A stretch of 43,388 nt of DNA from positions 1 through 43,388 of the forward strand of contig PHCF01000008.1 of NCBI GenBank assembly GCA_002842145.1, read 5' to 3'. How positions within the stretch are numbered: the stretch's first letter is position 1; each line of letters starts with the position of its first letter. Source of the DNA: Betaproteobacteria bacterium HGW-Betaproteobacteria-6 (GTDB taxonomy: Bacteria > Pseudomonadota > Gammaproteobacteria > Burkholderiales > Rhodocyclaceae). The notes beneath the pieces were generated by a model. The model was not told where the DNA came from, ran no database searches, and saw only the letters and a list, made by a program, of their open reading frames with translations. Below are positions 7,769 to 15,829 of this stretch, piece by piece. A program made the position numbers and the translations under genes.

Positions 7769-8557
7769 ATGGAAAATGAAACAACAGAACAAGGCTCGCT
7801 TCGGCCATCAACAGGTGTAATGGTTAAGCCCGTCTCGAACGCAATCAGCATCATCCGTTTCCTGACCCTTTCCGGAACCCCCGAACGAGCCTCCGATATC
7901 GCACGGGAACTATCGATTAATCCGAGCACATGCTTTAACATCCTCCGGACCTTGGTAGCCGAAGGAATGATCGATTTTAGTGCCTTGTCGAAAACCTACA
8001 CACCAGGACTCGGCCTGGCCAAACTGCTAGATCATCTTGTAACCCAGGGTCAGCGACTTGATGTCGCAAAGCCCCTCATGCAGGAACTCGCGGCCCGTTT
8101 TCATGTCACGGCTACACTTTGGCGCCAGATGGGATCGGATCGCATAGTTCTGGTTAGTTCAGAAACCAGCCCAAGCGACTTACGTATCGACATGGCCGTT
8201 GGGCAACGGTTGCCGATCTTGATGGGCGCAAGCGGCCGCCTCTTTGCCGCTCACATGAACCTCGACATATCAACCATGCAAGCGGCTTTCAATAAAGTCC
8301 GCTGGGCCCGCCCACTTAGCTTCGACGAATATTTGGCACAGGTCGCCTTAGCGCGAGAGTGCGGCTGGGCCATTGACGATGGATACTTCTCTGCCGGCAT
8401 TCAGACCATTGCGGCGCCAATCAGAGAGCGGAATACCGGTATAGCGGCCACCCTCTCAGCTGTAATGTTTCGCGGACAACACACCCCTGAAGATATCAAG
8501 AAAATTGGCGAAGCCGTACGAAAGCTAGCCAACAAGTTGTCCAGCTTGCTTTACTGA
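7769..8557 (+). CDS. IclR-family transcriptional regulator
   Basis: This 262 aa regulator has an N-terminal winged helix (about 20-80; AISIIRFLTLSG...SDIARELSINPSTCFNILRTL) and a C-terminal effector-binding IclR domain (about 90-260). It is placed between the DUF35/aldolase operon and the small-ferredoxin/extradiol operon, both of which carry the same dyad, so it is the likely controller of both. In the dit cluster an IclR-type protein (DitR) activates the pathway, which fits. ATG 7769 has no strong ribosome-binding site, and a later start at MVKPVSNA (7820) is possible. Confidence 0.9.
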   Translation: MENETTEQGSLRPSTGVMVKPVSNAISIIRFLTLSGTPERASDIARELSINPSTCFNILRTLVAEGMIDFSALSKTYTPGLGLAKLLDHLVTQGQRLDVAKPLMQELAARFHVTATLWRQMGSDRIVLVSSETSPSDLRIDMAVGQRLPILMGASGRLFAAHMNLDISTMQAAFNKVRWARPLSFDEYLAQVALARECGWAIDDGYFSAGIQTIAAPIRERNTGIAATLSAVMFRGQHTPEDIKKIGEAVRKLANKLSSLLY

Positions 8558-8584
8558 CGATAAATATATCGACCCTGACAAAAC

Positions 8585-8609
8585 GTGACAGTTTTTTGAA
8601 ATATGTGCA
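8585..8609 (+). promoter_or_regulatory. Operator-like element upstream of the small ferredoxin
   Basis: GTGACA-N13-TGTGCA has the same layout as the dyad at 5073-5097, with a weaker right arm. Bases 8587-8611 match 5075-5099 at 20 of 25 positions. It lies 50 bp before the ferredoxin ATG, close to where a promoter or activator site would be expected. Confidence 0.55.
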
Positions 8610-8658
8610 TAATCTCTCCACGGACCTAAGTAGTCCAATCCACACAAGGAGACAAAAC

Positions 8659-8874
8659 ATGAGCGAAAAACTTCACAAGGTCACTATTGACCGCAGCCGT
8701 TGTTGCGGATACGGACTTTGCGCCGCAATCTGCCCGGACGTCTATAAGCTTGATGCCGACGGTATCGTATACCTTGAAATTGATTTCGTACCTGCCGGTA
8801 TGGAAGAGGCTGCCATTGAAGGCGCTGCAGTTTGCCCCGCAGAAGCCATTCACGTCACCCCCCCGATGCCCTGA
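8659..8874 (+). CDS. Small ferredoxin, probable [3Fe-4S] type (P450/dioxygenase-associated)
   Basis: This is a 71 aa electron carrier. The ligand pattern is C15-x2-Y18-x2-C21-x3-C25-P with a distant C59-P. Position 18, where a 4Fe-4S ferredoxin has its second Cys, is Tyr, so a [3Fe-4S] or three-Cys [4Fe-4S] cluster is likely. C16 is an extra Cys. Ferredoxins of this kind serve bacterial P450s, and in the dit cluster DitA3 of this class serves the ring dioxygenase. ATG 8659 has AGGAG upstream; the longer frame from 8596 crosses the promoter. It is followed by an SDR and the extradiol dioxygenase. It is a second electron-transfer route besides the [2Fe-2S] ferredoxin at 1524. Confidence 0.88.
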   Translation: MSEKLHKVTIDRSRCCGYGLCAAICPDVYKLDADGIVYLEIDFVPAGMEEAAIEGAAVCPAEAIHVTPPMP

Positions 8875-8881
8875 CAAAAAA

Positions 8882-8908
8882 TCAGTCCTACCATATAGGT
8901 CGGACTGA
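8882..8908. other. Stem-loop after the small ferredoxin gene
   Basis: TCAGTCC pairs with GGACTGA (7 bp), then ACC with GGT across one mismatch, closing on the loop ATATA. It starts 7 bases after the ferredoxin stop. On the minus strand it is followed by six T, so it would be a rho-independent terminator in that direction. On the plus strand it has no T run and may instead mark mRNA processing or protection between the ferredoxin and SDR. Confidence 0.5.
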
Positions 8909-8998
8909 ACGGAGATTACTCCCATTAGTTGTCAAAGGCTCCTCCTAGAAATACAAGGATAGCCCTTTACGCTCGGCAAAATCTTCTTGGACATTGTC

Positions 8999-9757
8999 AT
9001 GAAAAGATTGACTGGAAAAGTCGCCCTCATCACAGGCACAGGTGGTGGACAAGGGCGAGCAGCCGCCTTGCAATTTGCGCGAGAAGGCGCAATTGTTGTC
9101 GGCTGTGATGTTGATGCAGCAGCTCATGAAGAAACCCATCGCCTGCTGCAGGCCGAGGGGTTTAGTCTGTATGGCAACGCACCCGTCGACCTCGGCGACC
9201 ATGAACAAGCCCGTGAATGGATTATGTCGGCAATCAAGCAGCACGGGCGCATCAACATTCTTTACAATAACGCCTCTGCCGCGCGTTTCGGAGCAGTCGA
9301 CAAATTTTCGATTGATGATTGGCATTACACGATCCGGAATGAACTCGACTTGATTTTTTTCACCACAAAATATGCCTGGGAACACTTGGCAGTTCAGGGT
9401 GGCGTGGTAATCAACATTGCCTCAACTGCTGCCTGGGGTGGCTCCAAGGTGGCCGGCATTAGCGCCCACGCCGCAGCGAAAGGTGCCGTTGTTTCCTTCA
9501 CCCGACAACTGGCGGTAGAAGGAGCTCCACAGGGGATTCGGGCCGTCAGCATCAGCCCAGGTTTTGTACGGACCCCCGGCACGGCTGCTTTTGTAGACGA
9601 TCCCAAGACCCGCCGAGCGCTTCTCGACGGGGTCCTGCAAGATCGTCCGGGGGAACCAGAAGAGATCGTTTCCTTGGCTCTCTATGTGGCATCGGATGAG
9701 GCTGCATTCATGACTGGCTCGGATCTCGTCATTGACGGCGGCTTACTCGCACTTTAA
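8999..9757 (+). CDS. SDR-family oxidoreductase with His in place of the catalytic Tyr
   Basis: This 252 aa protein is of the classical SDR fold. It has the cofactor motif TGTGGGQG (12-19), YNNAS (89-93) and S142. The usual Y-x3-K is H157-A-A-A-K161, so the catalytic Tyr is replaced by His. The sequence around it (HAAAKGAVVSFTRQLA) recurs in an SDR subgroup, so the change is probably not an inactivating mutation. By position, between the small ferredoxin and the extradiol dioxygenase, it could oxidise a dihydrodiol to the catechol, as DitB does in abietane breakdown. ATG 8999 is preferred to TTG 8987, although neither has a strong ribosome-binding site. Confidence 0.82.
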   Translation: MKRLTGKVALITGTGGGQGRAAALQFAREGAIVVGCDVDAAAHEETHRLLQAEGFSLYGNAPVDLGDHEQAREWIMSAIKQHGRINILYNNASAARFGAVDKFSIDDWHYTIRNELDLIFFTTKYAWEHLAVQGGVVINIASTAAWGGSKVAGISAHAAAKGAVVSFTRQLAVEGAPQGIRAVSISPGFVRTPGTAAFVDDPKTRRALLDGVLQDRPGEPEEIVSLALYVASDEAAFMTGSDLVIDGGLLAL

Positions 9758-9835
9758 TTCGACTCAACAACGGACGCACCAAAATACCCCCAGGACTTAG
9801 CGGGGAATCACTCAAGACAATAAAGGAGGACAGCA

Positions 9836-10774
9836 ATGGATATCATCGGTATCGGTTACCTGGGATTTGAATCGACCAAACTCGACGAATGGCGAACCTA
9901 CGGCCCAGAGGTCATGGGACTGCAAATTGGTCAGTCACCTGAATCCGACTCGGAATCACTATATTTTCGGATGGATGATCGGAGGCACCGGCTTGCATTC
10001 CATCCAGGGAAAATTGACCGTCTGAGCTATATCGGCTGGGAAGCAAAAGGAAAATTGGAATTTCATGCTGCTGTCGAACGATTTCGCAGTCATGGTGTGG
10101 AAATAGCCTTTGGCGATGCCGCCTTATGTGAAAAGCGTGGTGTCAAGGAACTGATTCGCTTCCGTGATCCAGTCGGGTATCAGCACGAACTTTTCTACGC
10201 ACAGAAATGGATGCCAAGATCATTCCAGCCAGGCCGTCCCCATGGTGGATTTGTCTGTGGTGATCGCGGCGTTGGGCACGTTGTTGTTATTACCCCGACC
10301 TACACACCGGAACTTGAACATTTTCTGACCGAGATCATGGGCATGCACTGGTACGGTTCGGGCGCTGGCAAGGGCAAGACCGGATTTTTCCGCTCGAAAC
10401 TCAACAACAAGACCAGTCACGATATCGCGTATGGGTTCGGTCCTGGAAAGGCGGGCGTGCAACACATTGGCCTGTTTGTTCAGAGCGTCAGAGATGTCGG
10501 CGAAACCTATGACCTAGTAAAGAAAAAAGGATTGCCGATGATGATGACCCTGGGCCAACACACCCAAGATCCGCACATGTCCTTTTATCACTTCACCCCC
10601 TCCGGTTTCGCCATCGAATGCATTACCGAATTGGAGCCATGGCACGACGACGGATTTGAACTAAACCCGGAGCAATTGTCGACTTGGGGTCATGAGCTGG
10701 TGGGGCCAATTCTGGGGCCCAGCGTACGGGCACCCGAAGATATTTTTGACCCTGCAGTTCTCGCAGCGAAGTAA
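9836..10774 (+). CDS. Type I extradiol ring-cleavage dioxygenase (two-domain VOC fold)
   Basis: This 312 aa Fe(II) enzyme should open a catecholic ring next to the two hydroxyls (meta cleavage). The iron ligands are H148, H210 and E261. The acid/base residues H195, H242 and Y251 are also present, at almost the same numbering as in BphC-type enzymes, so the active site looks complete. The N-terminal domain (1-130) is the degenerate VOC half. A strong AGGAGGA precedes ATG 9836. A polycyclic catechol is the expected substrate, comparable to DitC, HsaC or BphC. The gene lies 78 bp after the SDR and is followed by a long hairpin. Confidence 0.93.
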   Translation: MDIIGIGYLGFESTKLDEWRTYGPEVMGLQIGQSPESDSESLYFRMDDRRHRLAFHPGKIDRLSYIGWEAKGKLEFHAAVERFRSHGVEIAFGDAALCEKRGVKELIRFRDPVGYQHELFYAQKWMPRSFQPGRPHGGFVCGDRGVGHVVVITPTYTPELEHFLTEIMGMHWYGSGAGKGKTGFFRSKLNNKTSHDIAYGFGPGKAGVQHIGLFVQSVRDVGETYDLVKKKGLPMMMTLGQHTQDPHMSFYHFTPSGFAIECITELEPWHDDGFELNPEQLSTWGHELVGPILGPSVRAPEDIFDPAVLAAK

Positions 10775-10783
10775 TCGCTAGGC

Positions 10784-10819
10784 GGAAGTGATGGGTAGCC
10801 TTGGCCACCCATCACTTCC
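10784..10819. terminator. Long hairpin after the extradiol dioxygenase gene
   Basis: A 13 bp perfect stem (GGAAGTGATGGGT with its complement) is extended by GCC/GGC across one A-C mismatch, closing on TT. It starts 9 bases after the dioxygenase stop. No long T run follows on either strand (plus strand continues CCCCTTGACC). It is probably the transcript end or an mRNA-stabilising structure. Confidence 0.6.
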
Positions 10820-10971
10820 CCCCTTGACCACAATTTACCAGCCCCAAGATGATCGATTAGTTCCGGAGATTCATACGAAGAGCAATCACTTCCGCACAGA
10901 ATTGATGTGCGCACATGGGATGTCGGCAACGTATCGACATTCCTACACCAGCACCCACGGAGCCAACTGCT

Positions 10972-12021
10972 ATGTATAGCCATATCCTTGTTCCCACCGA
11001 CGGCACGAATCTCTCCAGCCAAACCATTACTCAGGCCGTTCAATTCGCGCTATCGACCGGTGCTCGCATTACCTTTTTCTACGCGGATGCTGACGCGAGT
11101 GAATCACTTGTTGATGATGGAGCACTCGTCCATCTCCTAGATACTGCACTTTATCAAGACGACTTCGGTGGCCGTGCGCGAGAAATACTTTCGAAAGCGG
11201 AGGTTTCTGCACGGGCCGCAGGAGTGGACTGCAATTGCGTTAGCCGACCGGCTCGGCGACCTTTTGAAGCCATCCTCGCCATCGCGGCTGAGTTGGATTG
11301 CGACCTAATCTTTATGGCATCGCATGGTCCGCGTAGCATCGGCGGCTTTATGCTCGGATCGGAAACGCTCAAGGTTTTGGCTGGCAGCCGGATTCCCGTG
11401 CTTGTGTCTTCTGTCGAAAAAAACGACTTGAACCCAGCCATGAGCACTGTCTGCGCCATCATGAAAGATGAACACCGCTGCATCGCGGTGGTTTCCTATG
11501 GCATGCGCATGCTTTCCGCTAAACTCTCACAAGGAGAGATGATTGATTTAGGTTTGCTTGAGTCGATGTTGATTTACTTGGCCGAGTTTCCAGCCAAGCT
11601 CCACCACCCGAAGGAAGAAACCTACCTGTTCGCAGCACTGGCACGTCGATCGAATCAACTGCACGAGACAATCAATGAACTGCAGCGCCAACACGCAGAA
11701 GGAAACGCTCACCTGAAAACACTGCGTGAAGCACTTGAGGAATACAAGTCGCATCCAGACGAAAAAAATCTGTCGCTAGCTACCGCAGTAGACGCCTTTG
11801 CAAGTGCTCAATTAAAACACATCGCAATAGAAGAGCAACGGATCATTCCTGGGGCACAAAAGCACTTGACTGAAGATGACTGGAAGGAAGTAGCAACAGC
11901 TTTCGGACAGAATGGTGACCCCCGTTTCAATGCAGGGGAGCGCGAAACCTATCGTCGCCTATATTCGCGAATCGCCAACCTTCATGAGACATTAACTCGC
12001 ATAGGCACATCCGGGGAGTGA
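10972..12021 (+). CDS. Universal stress protein fused to a hemerythrin domain
   Basis: This 349 aa protein has two parts. Residues 1 to about 145 form a UspA-type domain (MYSHILVPTDGT at the start; ASHGPRSIGG...LGSETLKVL near 125-145, an ATP-binding-type glycine loop). Residues about 155-335 form a hemerythrin/HHE helical bundle with DEH, HHPKEE, QRQHAEG and HIAIEEQ, giving the expected His and Glu ligands for a di-iron site. USP domains bind nucleotides under stress; hemerythrins bind O2 or sense oxygen or nitric oxide. Joining them suggests an oxygen-responsive stress protein. GGAG at 10959 supports ATG 10972. Its stop overlaps the next gene's GTG start by GTGA, implying coupled translation. 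Confidence 0.87.
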   Translation: MYSHILVPTDGTNLSSQTITQAVQFALSTGARITFFYADADASESLVDDGALVHLLDTALYQDDFGGRAREILSKAEVSARAAGVDCNCVSRPARRPFEAILAIAAELDCDLIFMASHGPRSIGGFMLGSETLKVLAGSRIPVLVSSVEKNDLNPAMSTVCAIMKDEHRCIAVVSYGMRMLSAKLSQGEMIDLGLLESMLIYLAEFPAKLHHPKEETYLFAALARRSNQLHETINELQRQHAEGNAHLKTLREALEEYKSHPDEKNLSLATAVDAFASAQLKHIAIEEQRIIPGAQKHLTEDDWKEVATAFGQNGDPRFNAGERETYRRLYSRIANLHETLTRIGTSGE

Positions 12022-13604
12022 GCGTTTCGCCAAAATTGGCCGACGCATGGGCACCATTGCATCACCAGCCTTTTCGGGCACTCTGGATTGCAGCCACGGT
12101 GGTCAACCTCTCCATATGGATGGAGAATATCGCTGCAGCATGGATGATGACGGACCTACAACCAAATTCGCCATTCATGGTTTCGCTCGTCCAGACGTCG
12201 ATGGCCCTTCCAGCTTTTCTGCTTGGCCTGCCCAGCGGGGTACTCGCCGACCTAGTCAATCGCAAACGCCTTCTAATAAGCACGCAGATCGGTTCGCTCG
12301 GATTCTCGGTAATCTTGGTTGGCTTCGCCTGGGTAGGCGAAATCGATGGTTGGCTGCTTCTCGGGCTAACTTTTGCCATCAGTTGCACCAATGCCTTCGC
12401 TATGGCTGCTTGGATCGCGTCGACCATTGACTGCGCGCCCCAAGGACAGGTTACTGCTGCAATCGCGCTGTCAACGATCACTCCGAATATTGCTCGAGTC
12501 GTCGGTCCCGCCCTAGCTGGATTTTTAATCGCAGTAGCCGGAACCACCACACTGTTCATTTCTGTCAGCGCTGGTTTTCTCCTATCTCTCGTTCTGCTAA
12601 AAGCCCTCCCGGAAGCTGCAATTCGCCCCAAGCTTCCGCCGGAACGGATGTGGAATGGAATGCGCAGCGGTCTGCGCTACATGCAGCACTCTACTGACCT
12701 TCGCCTGGCGCTGCGACTGGTATTTGTGTTCGTTGCAACGGGAAGTTCAATTTGGGCCCTGCTCCCCCTTGTTGCACGAGTCCAACTGGGTTTTGGTGCA
12801 AGCGGATTTGGGCTCCTCCTTGGTAGCCTCGGCGTGGGAGCAATGCTCGCAGGATTTCAGGTCACACTGCTCTACCGTCACCTATCTGCTAGGCAAATTA
12901 TTATGGGGGGAGGGATAGGTTTTGCCGCCATCACTGCGTTGATCCCGGTCGTTTCACACCCGTGGATCATGTGTATCCTTCTTATCGTTGGCGGAATGGC
13001 ATGGATGGCGGTTAACACAACAATAGGAACGGTGATTCAGACCTCGGCCGCAGCATGGGTACGTGCTCGAGTCGCCTCGGTGTACCTACTAGTCGTAATG
13101 GGAGCCATGGCTGCTGGCGGAGTTATTTGGGGCGCTATAGCACAACACTTTGGGATACAGGAAGCTCTTTGGCTTTCGGCGATCATGATTGTCTTAGGGC
13201 TTCTATTAACTGGCCGCATCAACATAAAACTCGGATCTGAAACAGATTTCAGTGTGGTCAAACAGTATCCGTTTGAACCTCAGACGATCATCGAAGACAC
13301 ATCAGACGGCCCCGTCGCAGTAGAAATATTCTATAAAGTTGCAGCAGGAAACCACTCGTTATTCATCGCGAAATCCCGACAAGTCGGACAGTCTCGTCGT
13401 CGGAACGGCGCTCTTGCCTGGCGCCTGTACCGTGATCTCGACACCCCTGACTGCTTTGTCGAACGCTTCCTGGTGGACTCGTGGCTAGACTACCTTCGCC
13501 ACGTCGAACGTCAAACCCGAATAGACAAGGAAGGCGAAGAAGAACTTCTGTCCTTCGCAACGAACCCTACACTAAGCACCCGACGTTATATCGCGGTGGC
13601 TTGA
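12018..13604 (+). CDS. MFS exporter (enterobactin-exporter/MFS_3 type) with C-terminal ABM-like domain
   Basis: This 528 aa protein has twelve predicted membrane segments in residues 1 to about 405. A soluble tail of about 120 residues (from about 410, VEIFYKVAAGNHSLFI...RLYRDLDTPDCFVERFLVDSWLDYLRH) resembles the antibiotic-biosynthesis-monooxygenase fold seen at the end of this MFS subgroup. It is likely an efflux pump for a toxic intermediate or a siderophore-like compound. GTG 12018 overlaps the previous stop. Convergent to it, a small minus-strand gene ends 7 bp downstream. Confidence 0.85.
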   Translation: MSVSPKLADAWAPLHHQPFRALWIAATVVNLSIWMENIAAAWMMTDLQPNSPFMVSLVQTSMALPAFLLGLPSGVLADLVNRKRLLISTQIGSLGFSVILVGFAWVGEIDGWLLLGLTFAISCTNAFAMAAWIASTIDCAPQGQVTAAIALSTITPNIARVVGPALAGFLIAVAGTTTLFISVSAGFLLSLVLLKALPEAAIRPKLPPERMWNGMRSGLRYMQHSTDLRLALRLVFVFVATGSSIWALLPLVARVQLGFGASGFGLLLGSLGVGAMLAGFQVTLLYRHLSARQIIMGGGIGFAAITALIPVVSHPWIMCILLIVGGMAWMAVNTTIGTVIQTSAAAWVRARVASVYLLVVMGAMAAGGVIWGAIAQHFGIQEALWLSAIMIVLGLLLTGRINIKLGSETDFSVVKQYPFEPQTIIEDTSDGPVAVEIFYKVAAGNHSLFIAKSRQVGQSRRRNGALAWRLYRDLDTPDCFVERFLVDSWLDYLRHVERQTRIDKEGEEELLSFATNPTLSTRRYIAVA

Positions 13605-13611
13605 GGCCTGA

Positions 13612-13842
13612 TTAGCGAGCGCTGGCCGCGAAGTGCCCCAAAAACTCGTTAACTGTCATGTGGCTATAAGGATGGGGCAAATGGTGCTCCGGGACATTTT
13701 CAAAAATACTACATCCCTGCACGGCTTTGCACTCCGCGATAACATTGATAATGGGGAGCAAGCTAGCTCTGGAACCAAGTCCGCTTGATCCCGCCAATGC
13801 AACGGTCACAATAGCCACGACGCCTACTATTTTTATAATCAT
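13612..13842 (-). CDS. Small secreted protein of unknown function
   Basis: This 76 aa frame has a very strong ribosome-binding site (AGGAGGAGAT before ATG 13842), so it is probably expressed. Residues 1-24 form a signal peptide or membrane anchor (MIIKIVGVVAIVTVALAGSS). The mature part contains two Cys seven apart (ECKAVQGC), a His/Pro-rich stretch (PEHHLPHPYSH) and an acidic-poor tail. I do not recognise a family. The His-rich stretch might bind a metal, but that is speculation. It is convergent with the MFS exporter and transcribed away from the etf terminator. Confidence 0.6.
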   Translation of the reverse strand: MIIKIVGVVAIVTVALAGSSGLGSRASLLPIINVIAECKAVQGCSIFENVPEHHLPHPYSHMTVNEFLGHFAASAR

Positions 13843-13984
13843 TGTATCTCCTCCTAAATCGGTTGAAGCATCTCAACCAGCCATTCTCCATTCGGAATCA
13901 TTGTTCTGATTTCAGGATAGTACAAAACAAATAAAACACAAGCTTAATTTATGTTTAACTTTTTAACATTCGAGACAGCAAGCC
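13843..13984. other. AT-rich intergenic region upstream of the small secreted protein
   Basis: This 142 bp region lies between the small secreted-protein gene and the etf terminator. It is rich in A/T (around 13920-13970) and must hold the promoter of the minus-strand small gene. No RNA gene or repeat is recognisable. Confidence 0.4.
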
Positions 13985-14015
13985 AAAAAAAACCCACCGC
14001 TTAAGAAGCGATGGG
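13985..14015 (-). terminator. Rho-independent terminator of the IOR-AACS-etfBA operon
   Basis: On the minus strand a stem of CCCA/TGGG and CGCTT/AAGCG (one C-A mismatch between them), with a three-base loop, is followed by eight T. It lies about 105 bp after the etfA stop and fits an intrinsic terminator for the minus-strand operon. Confidence 0.85.
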
Positions 14016-14121
14016 CAAATCTTCGGCAATAACGCTTGGCAGAGGTACAAACTCGCCGAAGAATCCACGAAAACAAACAGGCCTCTGGGCTATCTGAAAG
14101 CCAGCTTTTCCTCAGAAGGCG

Positions 14122-15051
14122 TCAAAGGGCATCCGCCAGTTCAGGCACGAGCTCAAACAAATCACCGACCAGACCGTAATCGGCCACCTGGAAAATCGGT
14201 GCGTCAGGGTCCTTGTTGATGGCGACGATGACCTTCGACTCCTTCATGCCGGCCAGATGCTGGATGGCCCCGGATATACCGACGGCGATGTAGAGCTGCG
14301 GGGCGACGATCTTGCCGGTCTGGCCGACCTGGTAGTCGTTCGGCACGAAGCCGGCATCGACCGCGGCGCGGGAGGCGCCGAGGGCGGCACCGAGCTTGTC
14401 GGCCAGCGGTTCGAGCAGGGTGTGGTAGTTCTCGCCACCGCCCAGTCCGCGACCACCGGAGACGATGATCTTGGCGGCCCCGAGTTCGGGACGCTCGGAC
14501 TTGGTCAGTTCGCGGCTGGTGAGGGTGCTTTGGGCGGTGTCGGCTGCGGCGGCAATGCTTTCGATTTTCGCGGCATTTTCCCGGTTCACCGTGTCAAAGG
14601 CCGTCGTGCGCACGGTAATGACCTTGACGGCGTCAGCGCTCTTGACGGTGGCCAGGGCATTGCCGGCGTAGATGGGACGCACGAAGGTATCCGGGCTGTC
14701 GACACCAGTGATTTCCGAGATCTGGGCGACGTCAAGCAAGGCAGCCACGCGCGGCATGAGGTTCTTGCCGAAGGTGGTGGCCGGGGCGAGGATGTGGCTG
14801 TAGCCGGCAGCGTTGGCGATGACGAGTGCCGTGAGATTCTCGGCGGTCTGGCTTTGGTAGTGGGCGGCGTCGGCGACTTTGACGGTGCTCACACCGCTGA
14901 GCGTGGCGGCTTCCTGGGCGGCGGCTTGGCAGCCTGATCCGGCGACGAGGAGGTGGATGTCGCCCCCGATCTTTTGCGCGGCAGCGACGGTGTTGAGGGT
15001 GGCGGCCTTGAGGGACTGGTTGTCGTGTTCGGCTATGACGAGAATGGTCAT
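14122..15051 (-). CDS. etfA: Electron transfer flavoprotein alpha subunit
   Basis: This 309 aa FAD-binding subunit of ETF has the N-terminal [12 protein letters not shown] domain and the C-terminal FAD domain ([51 protein letters not shown]-type segment near 250-265; [11 protein letters not shown]). ETF accepts electrons from acyl-CoA dehydrogenases, three of which are encoded at 23.6-27.7 kb, and passes them to ETF-quinone oxidoreductase. The start at 15051 is 2 bp after the etfB stop; the larger open frame upstream merely overlaps etfB in another frame. The gene is strikingly GC-rich: bases 14401-14460 are about 70% G+C against about 52% at 16681-16740 in the next gene but one. Confidence 0.95.
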   Translation of the reverse strand: MTILVIAEHDNQSLKAATLNTVAAAQKIGGDIHLLVAGSGCQAAAQEAATLSGVSTVKVADAAHYQSQTAENLTALVIANAAGYSHILAPATTFGKNLMPRVAALLDVAQISEITGVDSPDTFVRPIYAGNALATVKSADAVKVITVRTTAFDTVNRENAAKIESIAAAADTAQSTLTSRELTKSERPELGAAKIIVSGGRGLGGGENYHTLLEPLADKLGAALGASRAAVDAGFVPNDYQVGQTGKIVAPQLYIAVGISGAIQHLAGMKESKVIVAINKDPDAPIFQVADYGLVGDLFELVPELADAL

Positions 15052-15053
15052 GA

Positions 15054-15803
15054 TCAGATCACCTTGGCTTCGTTCTTGAGTTTGTTGACGAGTTCGGCGA
15101 CGTCGGCGACGCGGATGCCGGCGCTGCGCTTGGCGGGTTCGGCGACCTTGAGGGTGGTCAGACGCGGCGTGACGTCGACACCAAGGTCGGCCGGCTTGAC
15201 GGTGTCGAGCGGCTTTTTCTTGGCTTTCATGATGTTGGGGAGCGTGGCGTAGCGCGGTTCGTTGAGGCGCAGGTCGGTACTGACGACAGCCGGCAGGGTG
15301 ATTTCGAGGGTTTCGAGGCCGCCGTCGATTTCGCGGGTGACGGTGGCTTTGCCAGCAGCGAGAACGACCTTGGAGGCGAAGGTGGCTTGCGGCCAGTTCT
15401 GCAGGGCGGCGAGCATTTGCCCGGTCTGGTTGGCGTCGTCGTCGATGGCTTGTTTGCCGCAGATGACGAGTTGCGGTTGTTCCTTGTCGCACAGGGCCTT
15501 GAGGAGCTTGGCGACGGCGAGCGGCTGGAGGTCGACGTCAGTTTCGACGAGGATGCCGCGGTCGGCACCGATGGCCATGGCGGTGCGCAGGGTTTCCTGG
15601 CAGGCAGCGACGCCGCAGGAGACGGCAATGACTTCGGTGGCAATGCCGGCTTCCTTGAGGCGCACTGCTTCTTCGATGGCGATTTCGTCGAAGGGGTTCA
15701 TGCTCATCTTGACGTTGGCCAGGTCTACACCCGACCCATCCGCCTTGACGCGAACTTTGACGTTGTAATCTACAAGGCGTTTTACGGGTACGAGAATCTT
15801 CAT
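15054..15803 (-). CDS. etfB: Electron transfer flavoprotein beta subunit
   Basis: This 249 aa AMP-binding subunit starts [19 protein letters not shown], typical of EtfB. It contains the [11 protein letters not shown] and [27 protein letters not shown] segments that bind AMP and line the heterodimer interface. Gene order etfB-etfA with a 2 bp gap is usual. AAAAGGAGC lies 10 bases before the ATG. Like etfA it has much higher GC and a different codon choice from the flanking catabolic genes, which also produces long spurious antisense frames. It is 26 bp downstream of acetoacetyl-CoA synthetase. Confidence 0.95.
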   Translation of the reverse strand: MKILVPVKRLVDYNVKVRVKADGSGVDLANVKMSMNPFDEIAIEEAVRLKEAGIATEVIAVSCGVAACQETLRTAMAIGADRGILVETDVDLQPLAVAKLLKALCDKEQPQLVICGKQAIDDDANQTGQMLAALQNWPQATFASKVVLAAGKATVTREIDGGLETLEITLPAVVSTDLRLNEPRYATLPNIMKAKKKPLDTVKPADLGVDVTPRLTTLKVAEPAKRSAGIRVADVAELVNKLKNEAKVI

Positions 15804-15829
15804 GGATAAATGCTCCTTTTACTTTTCTA

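Noticed and set aside
15049-15492. N-terminal extension of etfA upstream of 15051
   Set aside because: The extra residues lie inside etfB in another frame, are Arg/His-rich, and the true start with the typical [10 protein letters not shown] follows the etfB stop by two bases.
14257-15809. Long plus-strand open frames opposite etfA and etfB (up to 226 aa)
   Set aside because: They are antisense shadows of GC-rich genes with clear etf homology; they show low-complexity Gly/Asp/Val composition and no ribosome-binding sites.
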